Positions 16,767-25,739 of a stretch of 64,000 nt of DNA are shown one piece after another. Position 1 is the first letter of the stretch. Each line of letters opens with the position of its first letter. The DNA comes from Pseudoroseicyclus aestuarii (GTDB lineage: Bacteria; Pseudomonadota; Alphaproteobacteria; Rhodobacterales; Rhodobacteraceae), in the NCBI RefSeq assembly GCF_003217255.1, contig NZ_QJTE01000002.1, forward strand, positions 620,001-684,000. Direction: 5' to 3'. The notes below the pieces were generated by a model, which did no database searches, was not told where the DNA came from, and saw only the letters and a list, made by a program, of their open reading frames with translations. The translations under genes and the position numbers were made by a program.

Positions 16767-18293
16767 ATGAGCGACACCGACCTTGATCTTTTCGTGATCG
16801 GCGGCGGCATCAACGGCGCCGGCATCGCCCGCGACGCCGCGGGCCGCGGCCTCTCGGTCGTCCTGTGCGAAAAGGACGATCTGGCCGAGGGGACCTCCTC
16901 GCGCTCGGGCAAGCTGGTCCATGGCGGGTTGCGCTACCTCGAATACTACGAGTTCCGACTTGTCCGCGAGGCGCTGATCGAGCGCGAGGTGCTGATGAAC
17001 AACGCGCCGCACATCATCTGGCCGATGCGCTTCGTGCTGCCGCACAGCCCGCAGGACCGGCCCGCCTGGCTCGTCCGGCTGGGGCTGTTCCTCTACGACA
17101 ATCTCGGGGGCCGGAAGCAGCTGCCGGGCACCCGCACGCTGGACCTGCGGCGGGCACCCGAGGGCGCGCCGCTGAAGGACAGCTATCGCCGGGGCTTCGA
17201 ATATTCGGACTGCTGGGTCGATGACGCGCGGCTCGTGGTGCTGAACGCGCTGGGCGCCGCCGAGAAGGGCGCCGAGGTGCTCACCCGCACCGAATGCGTC
17301 AGCGCCCGGCGCGAGGACGGCGCCTGGACCGTGATAACCCGCAACAGCATCACCGGCAAAGAGCGGCGCTTTCGCGCGCGCTGCATCGCCAATGCCGCCG
17401 GCCCCTGGGTCAGCCAGGTCATCACCAATGTCGCGGGCGGCAATTCCGCGCGCAACATCCGCCTCGTGAAGGGCAGCCATATCGTCGTGCCGAAGTTCTG
17501 GGAGGGTCAGCAGGCCTACCTCGTGCAGAACCACGACAAGCGGGTGATCTTCATCAACCCCTACGAGGGCGACAAGGCGCTGATCGGCACCACCGACACC
17601 CCCTACGAAGGCCGCGCCGAAGAGGTGCAGCCCGACCAGGGCGAGATCGACTACCTGCTGGCCGCCGTGAACCGCTACTTCAAGGAGCAGCTGACACAGG
17701 ACGACGTGCTGACCAGCTTTGCCGGGGTGCGACCGCTCTTCGACGACGGGCAGGGCAACCCCTCGGCCGTGACGCGCGACTATGTCTTCGACCTCGACGA
17801 GACGGGCGGGGCGCCCTTGCTGAACGTCTTTGGCGGCAAGATCACCACCTACCGCGAGCTGGCCGAGCGGGGGATGCACAAGCTCAAGGGCGTCTTCCCG
17901 CAGATGGGCCCGGACTGGACCGAGAAGGCCCCGCTGCCGGGCGGCGAGATCGAGAACGCCGATTACACCGCCTTCTTCCAGGAGATGCGCGAAGCATATC
18001 CCTGGATGACGCGCGAGCTGCGGCGGCACTATGGCCGCCTTTACGGGGCGCGGGTCCATGCCATCGCCGGGGAGGCCGGATCGCTCGAGGGGCTGGGCCG
18101 GCACTTCGGCGGCACCCTCTACGAGGCCGAGGTGCGCTATCTCGTGGCGCATGAATGGGCGCAGCGCCCGGAGGATGTGCTCTGGCGCCGGTCCAAGCAC
18201 CGTCTGCACATGACCGAGGCCGAGCAGGAGGCATTCGCCCGCTGGTTCGAGGCCGAGTTTCCGCAGCCCGCGCCCGCGCGGGGGGCCGCCTGA
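16767..18293 (+). CDS. eryB: L-erythritol-4-phosphate dehydrogenase (FAD, GlpD-like)
   Basis: A 508-residue GlpD-family flavoprotein. The FAD dinucleotide fold is FVIGGGINGAGIARDAAGRG (residues about 8-27), followed by EGTSSRSGKLVHGGLRYLE, the DAO-type conserved block. The C-terminal DAO_C domain ends near the DVLWRRSKHRLHMTEAEQ segment. EryB oxidises L-erythritol-4-phosphate to L-erythrulose-1-phosphate (older literature: D-erythrulose-1-phosphate), passing electrons to the respiratory chain. Placement between eryA and eryC distinguishes it from true GlpD. Its TGA overlaps the eryC ATG by one base (TGATG). Confidence 0.92.
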   Translation: MSDTDLDLFVIGGGINGAGIARDAAGRGLSVVLCEKDDLAEGTSSRSGKLVHGGLRYLEYYEFRLVREALIEREVLMNNAPHIIWPMRFVLPHSPQDRPAWLVRLGLFLYDNLGGRKQLPGTRTLDLRRAPEGAPLKDSYRRGFEYSDCWVDDARLVVLNALGAAEKGAEVLTRTECVSARREDGAWTVITRNSITGKERRFRARCIANAAGPWVSQVITNVAGGNSARNIRLVKGSHIVVPKFWEGQQAYLVQNHDKRVIFINPYEGDKALIGTTDTPYEGRAEEVQPDQGEIDYLLAAVNRYFKEQLTQDDVLTSFAGVRPLFDDGQGNPSAVTRDYVFDLDETGGAPLLNVFGGKITTYRELAERGMHKLKGVFPQMGPDWTEKAPLPGGEIENADYTAFFQEMREAYPWMTRELRRHYGRLYGARVHAIAGEAGSLEGLGRHFGGTLYEAEVRYLVAHEWAQRPEDVLWRRSKHRLHMTEAEQEAFARWFEAEFPQPAPARGAA

Positions 18294-19225
18294 TGGCCCT
18301 GACCCTGTCGCTGAACACCAACCCGCTGGTGAACCGCTTCGCCGATCCGGGCGAGCTGATCGAGACCGTCGCCCGCGAGGTGCGCATCCGCGACCTGCAG
18401 CTGACGCATGAGTTCATCAACCCCTCCTGGCCAGCGCCGGTGATCCGCCGGCTGACGCGGCAGATGGGCCGGGCGCAGGCCCGGACCGGGGTGCGCGTGA
18501 CCTCCGGCATGACGGGGCCCTACGGGCGGCTCAACCACTTCGGCCACCCGGACCGGGACGTGCGGCGCTACTACGTGGATTGGTTCAAGACCTTTGCCGA
18601 TATCACCGCCGATCTCGGCGGCACCTCGGTCGGGACGCAATTCGCGATCCTGACCTACGCCGATTACGACGATCCCGCCCGGCGCGAGGAGCGGATCGAC
18701 TGCGCCATCGACTGCTGGGCCGAGGTTGCAGAGCATGCGAAGGCCGCCGGCCTGACTTCGGTCTTCTGGGAGCCGATGAGTGTCGGGCGCGAGTTCGGCG
18801 AGACGATCGAGGCGGCGATGGCCCTGCAAGAGCGGCTGACGGCGGCCGAGATGGCGGTGCCGATGTGGATGATGGCCGATATCGACCACGGCGACGTCAC
18901 CAGCCCGAACCCGAGTGACACCGACCCCTATGCCTGGGCGCGCGCGGTGCCCAAGGTCTCTCCCATCATCCACATCAAGCAGTCGATGATGGACAAGTCC
19001 GGGCATCGTCCCTTCACGGCTGACTACAACGCCAAGGGCGCGATCCAGCCTGATCCGCTGCTGGCGGCGCTGGCCGACGGCGGCGCGGGGGACAACGAGA
19101 TCTGCCTCGAGCTGTCGTTCAAGGAGCGGGAGCCGAACGATCGACAGGTGATCGCGCAGATCGCCGAAAGCGTCGCCTTCTGGGCGCCGCATATCGACAG
19201 CGGCGCCTCGGACCTGAAAGTCTGA
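18293..19225 (+). CDS. eryC: EryC, erythrulose-phosphate isomerase/epimerase
   Basis: A 310-residue TIM-barrel protein of the xylose-isomerase-like/AP-endonuclease-2 family. It opens with MALTLSLNTNPLVNRFADP and contains LTHEFINPSW, RVTSGMTGPYGRLNHFG, SVFWEPMSVGREFGETIEA, MMADIDHGDVTSPN and IHIKQSMMDKSGHRPF. These Glu, Asp and His residues likely bind a divalent metal. Brucella EryC was once called a dehydrogenase but was shown to be one of three isomerases of the pathway. Translation is probably coupled to eryB. Confidence 0.92.
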   Translation: MALTLSLNTNPLVNRFADPGELIETVAREVRIRDLQLTHEFINPSWPAPVIRRLTRQMGRAQARTGVRVTSGMTGPYGRLNHFGHPDRDVRRYYVDWFKTFADITADLGGTSVGTQFAILTYADYDDPARREERIDCAIDCWAEVAEHAKAAGLTSVFWEPMSVGREFGETIEAAMALQERLTAAEMAVPMWMMADIDHGDVTSPNPSDTDPYAWARAVPKVSPIIHIKQSMMDKSGHRPFTADYNAKGAIQPDPLLAALADGGAGDNEICLELSFKEREPNDRQVIAQIAESVAFWAPHIDSGASDLKV

Positions 19226-19256
19226 GGCAGGCCGCGGCGGCAGGGGAGGGCCAGCC

Positions 19257-21011
19257 ATGACCGAAGAGACACGCACCAAGAAGCTGATCAACGCGCCCGA
19301 GGCGGTGATCGACGAGATGATCGAGGGGCTGCTCGCCGCCCATCCCGACCTTCTGCGCCGGGACGGAGAGACCCTGCGCGCCGTCGCGGCGGTGGACGGC
19401 CCGCGCGAGGGCAAGGTCGGCATCGTCGTCGGCGGCGGCTCGGGCCACGAGCCGGCCTTCGTCGGCTACGTCGGGCGCGGCCTCGCCGATGCGGCGGCAA
19501 TCGGCAATGTCTTCGCCTCGCCCAGTCCCGCGCAGGTGGCCGATGCGGTGCGGGCCGCCGATGGCGGCGCCGGGGTGCTGATGCTCTACGGCAATTACTC
19601 GGGCGACGTGATGAACTTCGGCATGGCCGCCGAGATGCTCGAGGAGGAGGGGATCGCGGCGCGCAGCCTGCTGGTCACCGACGACGCCGCCTCGGCCCCC
19701 ATCGGGCGCGAGGGTGAGCGGCGCGGCATCGCGGGCGGTTTCTTCGTGTTCAAGGCGGCTGGGGCCGCCGCCGATCTGGGCCATGACCTCGATGAGGTCG
19801 CGCGCCTCGCCGCCCATGCCAATGCCCGCACCCGCTCGATGGGCGTCGCGCTGGGCGCCTGCTCCCTGCCGCAGACGCGGCGGCCGAATTTCACCATCGG
19901 CGCGGACGAGATGGAGATCGGCATGGGCATCCATGGCGAGCCGGGGATCGAGCGGACGCAGCTCGAGACGGCCGATGCCGTGGCCGAGAGACTGCTGGCG
20001 CCGATCATTCAGGAGCTGGCCTTGGGGCAGGGCGACCGCGTCGCGGTGCTGGTCAACGGCCTCGGCTCCACCAGCCTGATGGAGCTTTACATCCTGCACC
20101 GCCATGTTGCCGGGCGGCTGGAGGCGCTGGGCGTGGCGCAGGCCTGCTGCTGGGTGGGCAACTACGTCACCGCGCTGGAGATGGCCGGCGCATCTCTCTC
20201 GGTCCTGAAACTGGACGATGAACTCGAGCCGCTGATCGCCCATCCCTGCCGCACGCCCGCGCTTCAGGTCGGCCTGCCCGCGGCCCCCACCTCCGCGCCC
20301 GCCGCGCGGCCCGTTCGGCAGCGGCCCGAGATGCGATCCGAGGCGCCCCAGGGGCCGCTTGAGACCGGCGGAGAGATCTCCGCCGCCCTCTTCCGCACCA
20401 TGCTTCTGGCCGCCGGAGAGCGGGTCATCGCCGAGGCCGACGTGCTGTCGGCGCTCGACGGGGCACTGGGCGACGGCGATCACGGCGTGACGATGGAGAC
20501 GGGCTTTCGTGCCGTGGCGCGGGCGCTCGATGCGCTGCCGCAGGACGCTGCGCCGAACGTGCTTTGCGACGCCGCGGCGCAGGCCTTCCTCGATGCCGTC
20601 GGCGCCTCGGCCGGGCCGCTCTATGCCACCGGCCTGCGCCACGCCGGGCGCGCCGTCGCCCATCGCGGCGATCTGGACGCGGCTTCGCTCACCGCCTGGA
20701 TCCGCGCCATGGCCGAGGGCATCGCCGAGCGCGGCGGCGCCCGTCCCGGCGACAAGACGATGCTCGACGCCTGGGCGCCCGCCGCCGAAGCCGCGGAGGA
20801 CGCGCTGCGGGACGGGGGCGGCGCCGAGGCTTGCCTCGCCGCCGCGGCACAGGCCGCTCAGGCGGGCCGCGACGCGACCGAGGCGATGTGGGCCAGACGC
20901 GGCCGCGCGGCCAAGCTGGGCGACCGCGCCCTCGGCCACATAGACCCCGGCGCCGCCTCCGCCGCGCTGATCCTGGCGGCGATGAGCGCCGCGCAGGGGC
21001 GGGACATCTAG
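19257..21011 (+). CDS. Dak-type ketose kinase (DhaK-DhaL fusion), possible erythrulose kinase
   Basis: A 584-residue ATP-dependent kinase. Residues 1 to about 335 are a Dak1/DhaK domain with GGGSGHEPAFVGYVG and the covalent substrate-binding histidine H226 in EIGMGIHGEPG. Residues about 365-584 are a Dak2/DhaL domain with the metal-ADP motif GALGDGDHG. A linker of about 40 residues rich in Ala and Pro joins them. The family phosphorylates dihydroxyacetone, and members in mycobacteria phosphorylate D- or L-erythrulose. At the end of eryABC, an erythrulose kinase is attractive, but dihydroxyacetone cannot be excluded. GGGGAGGG precedes the ATG, 31 bases after eryC. Confidence 0.88.
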   Translation: MTEETRTKKLINAPEAVIDEMIEGLLAAHPDLLRRDGETLRAVAAVDGPREGKVGIVVGGGSGHEPAFVGYVGRGLADAAAIGNVFASPSPAQVADAVRAADGGAGVLMLYGNYSGDVMNFGMAAEMLEEEGIAARSLLVTDDAASAPIGREGERRGIAGGFFVFKAAGAAADLGHDLDEVARLAAHANARTRSMGVALGACSLPQTRRPNFTIGADEMEIGMGIHGEPGIERTQLETADAVAERLLAPIIQELALGQGDRVAVLVNGLGSTSLMELYILHRHVAGRLEALGVAQACCWVGNYVTALEMAGASLSVLKLDDELEPLIAHPCRTPALQVGLPAAPTSAPAARPVRQRPEMRSEAPQGPLETGGEISAALFRTMLLAAGERVIAEADVLSALDGALGDGDHGVTMETGFRAVARALDALPQDAAPNVLCDAAAQAFLDAVGASAGPLYATGLRHAGRAVAHRGDLDAASLTAWIRAMAEGIAERGGARPGDKTMLDAWAPAAEAAEDALRDGGGAEACLAAAAQAAQAGRDATEAMWARRGRAAKLGDRALGHIDPGAASAALILAAMSAAQGRDI

Positions 21012-21027
21012 CGCGGCACGCGACCAG

Positions 21028-21050
21028 CTTCGGCACCCCCGGTTCCGAAG
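21028..21050 (+). terminator. Stem-loop after the eryABC-dak operon
   Basis: CTTCGG (21028-21033) and CCGAAG (21045-21050) form a perfect 6-bp stem 17 bases after the kinase stop, with an 11-base C-rich loop. There is no U-tract, so it is only a candidate 3' end. The remainder of the gap to the tRNA shows nothing else recognisable. Confidence 0.35.
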
Positions 21051-21242
21051 TCCCGCCGCCTCCGCGCCTGCATTTGTTCGGTGGTTTCGCTCACTGCCGG
21101 TGCTCCCAGGGCGCCGGCCGTTCCCGCTCGCCCTGCCATCTCGGTGCGCCCCTTGCGCCGCTCGTCAGGCAGGCGCGACGTAACGACGACGCGCAGGATT
21201 TTGGCCTTGTTTCTCTGGGACCACCTCTCTAGACGGGTCGGC

Positions 21243-21332
21243 GGAGACGTGGCCGAGTGGTCGAAGGCGCTCCCCTGCTAAGGGAGTAGGCGGGAAACCG
21301 TCTCGAGGGTTCGAATCCCTTCGTCTCCGCCA
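21243..21332 (+). tRNA. tRNA-Ser (anticodon GCU)
   Basis: A 90-base class II tRNA. The acceptor stem GGAGACG pairs with CGTCTCC (21322-21328), followed by discriminator G and an encoded CCA. The anticodon stem CTCCC/GGGAG encloses the loop CTGCTAA with anticodon GCT at 21277-21279, reading AGC/AGU serine codons. A long variable arm (GCGGGAAACCGTC) and T-loop GGTTCGAATCC are present. No integrase or duplicated 3' end was found downstream, so it does not look like a used integration site. Confidence 0.98.
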
Positions 21333-21510
21333 CAAGGCCTTTTGCGACGCCCCCTGACCCGGCTGCGTCCGGAGGTCATCCTTTCACCGCTCTTTGATTG
21401 CTCGACCGGCGCGCTGGCTCCTGTCGCGCAGGGCAGCCCCTCGCGCGACATCCGTAAGCACGGAAGCCATGGCGCGGCCTGCCCCCGCACAGCCTGCGAG
21501 CAGCGTGCGC

Positions 21511-22524
21511 CTAGAGGCGCAGTGCCATCGGGACGATGAGGAGAAGCGCGAAGATGCGTGCGAAATGGTGCACGGCCACGAAGGCGGGATCGAAGCCGAG
21601 GGACAGGCCGATCGCGGCCATGGCCTCCACCCCGCCGGGCGCATAGGCGATCCAGACCTGCGAGAGGGGCAGGCCCGTGACAGCCTGCGCGACGAGCGCG
21701 GCGGCGAGCGAGATCACGAGCGAGGTCGCGACCACGCAGACCCCGGCAAGGGCGTAGCGCCTTGCCTGCGCCATGGTCACGCGGCTCATCCGGGCGCCGA
21801 GGACGGCCCCCGTCACGGCGAAGGCGCCGGCGATGGCCCAGCCCGGGGCGAGGCCATGGACCAGCCCGGTCGCATGGCCGCTCGCGCTCAGGATCATCCC
21901 GGCAAGCAGGCTCGCGGCGGGGATGCCGGCGCGGCCGCCGAGCAGGCCCAGCACCGTCGCGAGGGCGAGGAGCAGGGCGAAGGGGACCAGCGCCATGGCA
22001 GGAGCCGCCGTCCCGCCCGCTGTGGCCGATCCGTCGAGCACGACGGCCAGCGGCGGAATGGCGAGGACGAGGAACAGCAGGCGCATCAGCTGCAGGAACA
22101 TCACCGCGGTCGGATCGCCGCGGCCCTCGCTGGCGATGGCGATGGCATTGGACATCGTGCCCGGAGAGCTGGCGAGGACCGCGGTCTCGCGATCGAGGCC
22201 GAACCAGCGGGTCAGCAGGACGCGGCCCGTAAGGATCGTGGCGACGAGCGAGGCCGTCAGGATCACGAGGCTGACGGCCCATGTGCCGAGCTGGCCGAAG
22301 AGCCCCTCGTCCACGCCCGAGCCGAGGGAGACGCCGATGGTCGCGAAGGCGACGTCCCGAAGCCGTGTCGGCAGGCCGACGGCGGGGCCCGCCGCGGCGA
22401 GGGCGGCGACGGCCAGCGTGCTGCCGATCAGCGCGCCGGCCGGAACGCCGAGGAGGGCGGCCAGAGCCGCCCCCGCAAGGGCCGCGGCCAGCGTGGCCGC
22501 GTATCGGGTCAGGTCCCGGGCCAT
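21511..22524 (-). CDS. AbrB-family (PF05145) integral membrane protein
   Basis: A 337-residue protein with about ten hydrophobic helices arranged as two repeats. Each repeat has an AbrB-type segment: GVPAGALIGSTLAVAALAA in the first and AGIPAASLLAGMILSASG in the second. WIAYAPGGVEAMAAIGLSLG near the C-terminus is the family signature. The Pfam name (putative ammonia monooxygenase/AbrB) has no functional support. These proteins are often encoded beside tripartite carboxylate transporters; here it follows tctA by three bases on the same strand, so an accessory transport role is plausible but unproven. Confidence 0.88.
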   Translation of the reverse strand: MARDLTRYAATLAAALAGAALAALLGVPAGALIGSTLAVAALAAAGPAVGLPTRLRDVAFATIGVSLGSGVDEGLFGQLGTWAVSLVILTASLVATILTGRVLLTRWFGLDRETAVLASSPGTMSNAIAIASEGRGDPTAVMFLQLMRLLFLVLAIPPLAVVLDGSATAGGTAAPAMALVPFALLLALATVLGLLGGRAGIPAASLLAGMILSASGHATGLVHGLAPGWAIAGAFAVTGAVLGARMSRVTMAQARRYALAGVCVVATSLVISLAAALVAQAVTGLPLSQVWIAYAPGGVEAMAAIGLSLGFDPAFVAVHHFARIFALLLIVPMALRL

Positions 22525-22527
22525 GGG

Positions 22528-24045
22528 TCAGCCCCTGGGGTCCGCATCGCCTTCCATGGCGCGCGCCCGGCGGGAGAGCCAGATCGGCGCCACCACGACG
22601 ATCAGCGCGAGGGCGTAGAGCACGATGCTCTTGTAGTCCTGCAGCAGGATGCCCCAGTCCCCGCCCGAGATCGACAGCGCCCGGCGCAGGTTGTTCTCGA
22701 ACAGGCTGCCAAGCACGAAGCCGAGGATCACCGGCGCGAGGCTGAAGTCCAGCTTGCGCAGGATCCATCCGAAGACGCCCAGGCCGGTGATCAGCAGCAG
22801 GTCGAAGGGATTGCCGACGATCGTGTAGATCCCGATGAAGGCGAGGATCGCGATCAGCGGCGTCAGGTAGTGCTGCGGGATCGTCAGCATCCGGGCGAAG
22901 AGGCCCACCAGCGGCAGGTTGATGACCAGCAGCGCGACGTTGCCGATGTACATCGAGGCGATCAGGCCCCAGGCCACGTCGGGCCGCTGGGTGAACATCA
23001 TCGGACCGGGCTGGATGTTGAACATCAGCAGCGCGCCCAGAAGGATCGCCGTGGTGCCCGAGCCGGGGATGCCCAGCGTCAGCATCGGCACCATCGCACC
23101 GCCGGCGGCGGCGTTGTTGGCGGCCTCGGGCGCGGCAAGGCCGCGCACGTCGCCGGTGCCGAAGGTCTTCTCGGAGTCCGAGATCCGCTTTTCCGTGCCA
23201 TAGGCCACGGCCGAGGCGACGGAGGCGCCGGTGCCGGGCAGGATGCCGATGAAGAAGCCGAGGATCGAGGAGCGCACGATGGTCCACTTGCACTTGGCGA
23301 GATCGGCCATGCGCACGAAGCTCTTGTCGACGGGCAGGGACTTGAGCTTGCCCGAGACCTGATGCTCGACCAGCGTCAGAAGCTCGGCCATGCCGAAGAG
23401 GCCGACGACGACGATCAGGAAGTCGATGCCCGCGAGGATGTCGGGAATCCCGAAGGTGAAGCGCGGCACGCCGGTATTGGCGTCGATGCCGATGGTCGCC
23501 AGCATCAGGCCGATCACGGCGCCCAGCAGCGTCTTCACCGTGCTCTTGCCCACGAGCGAGGCGAGCGAGGCGAAGGCGAAGACCATCAGCGCGACGTAGT
23601 TCGCGGGCGAGAAGGTGACCGCGAAACTGGCCAGCAGCGGCGCGAAGAGCGACATCAGGATCACCGCGAAGGTGCCGCCGACGAAGGAGGCCACCGCCGA
23701 GAGCGAGAGGGCGCGCCCCGCCTCGCCCTTCCGGGCCATGGGGTTGCCGTCGAGCGTGGTCATCACCGCTCCCGCGTCTCCCGGCACGTTCAGCAGGATC
23801 GAGGAGATGCGCCCGCCGTATTCGGCGCCGTAGTAGATGCCCGCCAGCAGGATCAGCGCGGATTCGGGGCCGAAGCCCAGCCCGTAGGCGATAGGCAGCA
23901 GGATCGCGACGCCGTTGATCGGCCCGAGGCCGGGCAGGGCGCCGATCAGCGTGCCGGCGAAGCAGCCCGCCAGAACGAGGAACAGGTTGAACGGGTCGAG
24001 GGCGACACCAAAGCCGGTCGCAAGGCCGGTGAAGACGGCATCCAT
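22528..24045 (-). CDS. tctA: Tripartite tricarboxylate transporter, large permease TctA
   Basis: A 505-residue protein with about 12 transmembrane helices. It carries the family segments GALPGLGPINGVAILLPIAYG, ILLAGIYYGAEYGGRISSIL and VPMLTLGIPGSGTTAILLGAL. It is the main translocation subunit of a TTT system and works with TctB and the periplasmic TctC. Start and tctB stop overlap by one base (TGATG). The substrate, probably a di- or tricarboxylate, cannot be read from the sequence. Confidence 0.94.
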   Translation of the reverse strand: MDAVFTGLATGFGVALDPFNLFLVLAGCFAGTLIGALPGLGPINGVAILLPIAYGLGFGPESALILLAGIYYGAEYGGRISSILLNVPGDAGAVMTTLDGNPMARKGEAGRALSLSAVASFVGGTFAVILMSLFAPLLASFAVTFSPANYVALMVFAFASLASLVGKSTVKTLLGAVIGLMLATIGIDANTGVPRFTFGIPDILAGIDFLIVVVGLFGMAELLTLVEHQVSGKLKSLPVDKSFVRMADLAKCKWTIVRSSILGFFIGILPGTGASVASAVAYGTEKRISDSEKTFGTGDVRGLAAPEAANNAAAGGAMVPMLTLGIPGSGTTAILLGALLMFNIQPGPMMFTQRPDVAWGLIASMYIGNVALLVINLPLVGLFARMLTIPQHYLTPLIAILAFIGIYTIVGNPFDLLLITGLGVFGWILRKLDFSLAPVILGFVLGSLFENNLRRALSISGGDWGILLQDYKSIVLYALALIVVVAPIWLSRRARAMEGDADPRG

Positions 24046-24515
24046 CAGGAGGCTCCTTCCTGGGCGGTGGCATCCATGATCGCTTCGATCAACTCACCCT
24101 CGGGCAGGTTCAGATCGAGCAGCGTCACGCACAGCAGGTAGCCGCCGATACCGGCGGCGAATCCGAAGACGATGGACCGGACAAGGCCCGCCCCGAGCAT
24201 GGCGCAGAGCGCGGTGCCGAAGAGGATCGTCGCCAGCACGAAGCCCAGCGGCTCGTAAAGCTCGGAATAGGCGCAGAGCATGAGGACCGTGGCGCCCAGG
24301 CGGAACCAGGTCTTGCACGCCACGCCCATCTCCGTCGCGTCGGGCCTCCACAGGATCACGAGAAGGCAGGCCATGGCGACCAGCGACAGGATCTGCGGCC
24401 AGCTTTCCGGGCCGAGCGGATCGTATTGGAAGGGGGCTTTGATGGCGGTGAATGCGATGACCGCGTAGGCCAGCGTCACGATCAGAAGCACCCCGGCAAA
24501 AATGCGATCGACCAT
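24045..24515 (-). CDS. tctB: Tripartite tricarboxylate transporter, small subunit TctB
   Basis: A 156-residue membrane protein with four hydrophobic helices, beginning MVDRIFAGVLLIVTLAYAVIA, as usual for TctB. I chose this start because GAGGAGAC lies 5 bases upstream; a longer frame running to 24761 enters tctC antisense-free sequence with no family similarity. It lies between tctC, after an intervening terminator-like hairpin, and tctA. Confidence 0.9.
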   Translation of the reverse strand: MVDRIFAGVLLIVTLAYAVIAFTAIKAPFQYDPLGPESWPQILSLVAMACLLVILWRPDATEMGVACKTWFRLGATVLMLCAYSELYEPLGFVLATILFGTALCAMLGAGLVRSIVFGFAAGIGGYLLCVTLLDLNLPEGELIEAIMDATAQEGAS

Positions 24516-24547
24516 GAGCGGTCTCCTCGTATCGATGGGGTGGGACG

Positions 24548-24587
24548 AAAAAAGGCCCGGCCGCCTCTGCGAAAGAGGGGCCGGGCC
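24548..24587 (-). terminator. Intrinsic terminator/attenuator between tctC and tctB
   Basis: On the reverse strand GGCCCGGCC(C)CTCTT, a short loop and AGAGG(C)GGCCGGGCC form a roughly 14-bp stem followed directly by six T residues. This is a textbook rho-independent structure, 10 bases after the tctC stop. Partial readthrough would give more binding protein than permease. Confidence 0.85.
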
Positions 24588-24597
24588 AGGCGTGCTA

Positions 24598-25575
24598 TCA
24601 GTTGGAGAGCAGGCCGACCTCGGTCGCGATCTCGCGCAGGTTCTGCACGCGCTCCTCGATGGAGGCCTGAAGCTCGTCGCCCGCCATGTTGAGCGGCAGC
24701 AGGCCACGCTCGGCCTGAACGGCGGCGAACTCCTCGGTGGCATAGGCCGCCTCGAAGGCATCGACCCAGGCCTGGTAGTCCGCGTCCGAAACCTCGCCGC
24801 CCATGTAGAAGCCGCGCAGGATCGTCCATTCGACGTCGTAGCCCTGCTCCATCGCGGTCGGGATCTCGGCGAAGGGCGCCTCGAGACGCTCGGGCGACAT
24901 CACGCCAAGGATGCGCATCTGGCCGGACTCGAGGTGCGGGACCATCTCGCCGACATCGCCCATGTAGACCTCGATGGAGCCGCCGAGCAGCGCCGCGATG
25001 GCATCGCCGCCGCCGTCGAAGGCGACGTAGCGCATGTCCATCGGCGAGGCGTCGGCCTCGCGCAGGAGCAGCGCGCCCTTCATCCAGTCCTGCGAGCCGA
25101 CAGAGCCGCCGGCGCCCACGACGACCGAAGACGGGTCGGACGAGAAATCGTCCATCAGCTGGCTCAGATCCTCGTACTCGCTGTCGGCGCGCACGACGAT
25201 GGCGCCGAAATCGGCGCCGGCGGTGCCGACCCAGCGCACGTCGGTCTCGTCGAAGGCGCCGTACTTGCCGGTGACGATGTTCAGAAGCGAGCCGGTCGAG
25301 AAGGCGACGATGGCCGAGCCGTCGTCGGTGCGGGTGGTGTTGAACAGGTTATAGGCCACGGCGCCGATGCCGCCGGGCATGAAGGTCACCTGGATCGGCT
25401 CGCTCACATGCGGCTCGAGCCCGGTCTGCACCACGCGGCAGGTCAGGTCGAAGCCGCCGCCGGGGTTGGCCGGGGCGACGCATTCGGGAGAGTCGATCTC
25501 GCTCTGCGCGAAGGCAGGCATGGCGAAGGCGGTAGCGGCAACGAGGGTGGTCGCGCCGAGACGTGCGAATGACAT
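24598..25575 (-). CDS. tctC: Tripartite tricarboxylate transporter, binding protein TctC
   Basis: A 325-residue Bug-family periplasmic receptor. Signal peptide 1 to about 24 (MSFARLGATTLVAATAFAMPAFAQ). The mature protein opens with a cysteine-bearing ligand loop (ECVAPANPGGGFDLTCR), where canonical Bug proteins have the PAGGGTD-type loop. Later blocks include VGTAGADFGAIVVRADS and VVVGAGGSVGSQDW. GGGAGGA precedes ATG 25575; the frame extends upstream without a better start. It is divergent from the TctD-like regulator, whose control presumably acts in the 164-base gap between them. Confidence 0.92.
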   Translation of the reverse strand: MSFARLGATTLVAATAFAMPAFAQSEIDSPECVAPANPGGGFDLTCRVVQTGLEPHVSEPIQVTFMPGGIGAVAYNLFNTTRTDDGSAIVAFSTGSLLNIVTGKYGAFDETDVRWVGTAGADFGAIVVRADSEYEDLSQLMDDFSSDPSSVVVGAGGSVGSQDWMKGALLLREADASPMDMRYVAFDGGGDAIAALLGGSIEVYMGDVGEMVPHLESGQMRILGVMSPERLEAPFAEIPTAMEQGYDVEWTILRGFYMGGEVSDADYQAWVDAFEAAYATEEFAAVQAERGLLPLNMAGDELQASIEERVQNLREIATEVGLLSN

Positions 25576-25739
25576 GGATGTCCTCCCAATATGTCGAGAC
25601 CGGGTCCTCCACCCGGCTGGCGCCTGTATCACCACGCAGGCTGAGCGGACCCTGACGCGAAACTGACACGACGCTGACACGGCCTTGTCGCGGAATGCCG
25701 TCGCTTCCCGGAGAAGGGCGGGGCTGCTAGATCTTGGCC

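Noticed and set aside
16767-18293. Annotation as glycerol-3-phosphate dehydrogenase GlpD
   Set aside because: Sequence family is shared, but the order eryA-eryB-eryC makes erythritol-phosphate dehydrogenase the better call.
21243-21510. tRNA-Ser as an integration site for a genomic island
   Set aside because: No integrase, no repeated tRNA 3' end, and normal GC content on both sides.
21278-24141. Very long open frames on both strands (over 900 codons) across the tct region
   Set aside because: They are low-complexity Arg/Ala/Gly translations in the wrong frame of tctA, tctB and the AbrB-type gene, caused by high GC; they have no recognisable domain and cross the tRNA.
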